Positions 63,509 to 64,000 of a DNA stretch of 64,000 nucleotides are shown in pieces (the stretch's first letter is position 1; each line of letters starts with the position of its first letter). Position numbers and translations under genes: made by a program. Under the pieces are notes generated by a model. It saw nothing but the letters and a program-made list of their open reading frames with translations, was not told the DNA's origin and ran no database searches. This stretch comes from Oceanobacillus limi (GTDB taxonomy: Bacteria; Bacillota; Bacilli; Bacillales; Amphibacillaceae). The stretch is taken from contig NZ_FOHE01000003.1 of NCBI RefSeq assembly GCF_900111445.1, positions 63,729 to 127,728 of the forward strand, written 5' to 3'.

Positions 63509-64000
63509 GTGCCCCGAAAAGCCAGGGAGAAAAGTAAAAGTGGAACATATCATATTATGCTACGAGGTGCAAACAGACAAGAAATATATCATGATGATGT
63601 AGATTGTATGAAGTTCCTTGAGATCGTTGAAAAATATAAAGCAACAACAGAAATTAAAGTTTATGCTTGGTGTTTAATGAACAACCATGTGCATCTACTT
63701 TTGAAAGAAGGAAACGAGGAAATTTCGACTACCATGAAACGGATAGGAGTAAGTTACGTTGTGTATTATAACAATAAGTACGCTACTACAGGCCACCTTT
63801 TTCAGGATCGATTCCGAAGTGAGAACGTGGAAACCAGTAGGTATTTATTAACGGTAACAAGATACATTCACCAAAATCCCGTTAAAGCAGGGATTGTGAA
63901 TCAAGTTGATGGATGGAGGTGGAGTAGCTGTCTTGGATACTATGGTAATTATTGTTTTCCTAAAAACTTACTGGACAAGGAGCTGGTATTAGGAATGTTT
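63509..64000 (+). CDS. REP-associated tyrosine transposase (RAYT), 5' part
   Basis: A Y1/HUH single-strand transposase of the RAYT group, cut by the right window edge after 164 residues. It starts at GTG with AAAGGAG 10 bp upstream. The metal-binding HUH motif is MNNHVHLLL (His60, His62). The catalytic tyrosine lies in TRYIHQNPVKAG (Tyr119), the diagnostic RAYT block; GHLFQDRFRSE is also typical. RAYTs are known in other bacteria to mobilise REP palindromes. Here 18 copies of a REP-like palindrome lie in the adjacent 27 kb, so this protein is the obvious candidate to act on them. Whether the C-terminal part is intact cannot be seen. Confidence 0.9.
   Translation, partial: MPRKAREKSKSGTYHIMLRGANRQEIYHDDVDCMKFLEIVEKYKATTEIKVYAWCLMNNHVHLLLKEGNEEISTTMKRIGVSYVVYYNNKYATTGHLFQDRFRSENVETSRYLLTVTRYIHQNPVKAGIVNQVDGWRWSSCLGYYGNYCFPKNLLDKELVLGMF

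Overview
The window is low-GC Firmicute DNA. Gene families and gene order point to a Bacillaceae genome, probably from the halotolerant Oceanobacillus/Virgibacillus/Ornithinibacillus side of the family (inference; no rRNA gene is present to confirm it). No rRNA, tRNA or CRISPR array was seen.

Region 1 (1-27.2 kb) is a cell-envelope locus. A partial SLH protein, slaP and secA2 (accessory Sec export of S-layer proteins) sit next to csaB, whose product pyruvylates the secondary cell-wall polysaccharide that SLH domains bind. Polymer genes follow: a MurJ/Wzx-type flippase, an O-antigen-ligase/Wzy-like protein, a CapD-type 4,6-dehydratase, a GT4 glycosyltransferase, a 1.1-kaa tandem CDP-glycerol polymerase, a TagO-like initiating transferase, TagA, two LytR-CpsA-Psr ligases and an unusual glycerophosphotransferase-GT4 fusion. 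Two secreted enzymes that carry their own SLH triplets (a subtilase and a GH18 hydrolase) form an operon with a lipoprotein. Together they describe making the anchor polymer, exporting the SLH proteins and displaying enzymes on the wall.

Region 2 (27.2-36.5 kb) holds a small DUF1659/DUF2922/YvrJ operon, then a phosphate and glycerophosphodiester cluster: NptA-type Na/Pi transporter, PhoU, two GDPDs, a Ugp-type ABC importer without its ATPase, and a metallo-hydrolase lipoprotein.

Region 3 (36.5-64 kb) differs in texture. It holds a Fur-box-controlled flavin reductase, a SulP transporter without a STAS domain, an exopolysaccharide operon (PHP phosphatase, initiating transferase, GT4, deacetylase, Wzy, Wzz, BY-kinase, FemAB-like protein, Wzx, galE), a NhaC/saccharopine-dehydrogenase/GntR cluster, a DedA protein, an IS1182-family element, speG, a FabF/acyl-CoA-ligase/thioesterase operon and, at the right edge, a REP-associated tyrosine transposase (RAYT).

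The most striking signal is a dispersed ~29-bp imperfect palindrome (GGAAGCG ... GGGACGGTTCT ... GCTTCC). I found 18 copies, all between 36.5 and 63 kb and none in the first 36 kb, with the RAYT gene at the end of that stretch. Copies bracket a decayed NERD-domain gene, supply the C-terminal codons of galE and of the DedA gene, and serve as the target of the IS1182-family insertion (9-bp duplication). Two short genes below usual ORF thresholds were also found: a 52-aa secreted peptide (55709-55867, minus) and a frameshifted small lipoprotein (22746-22887).
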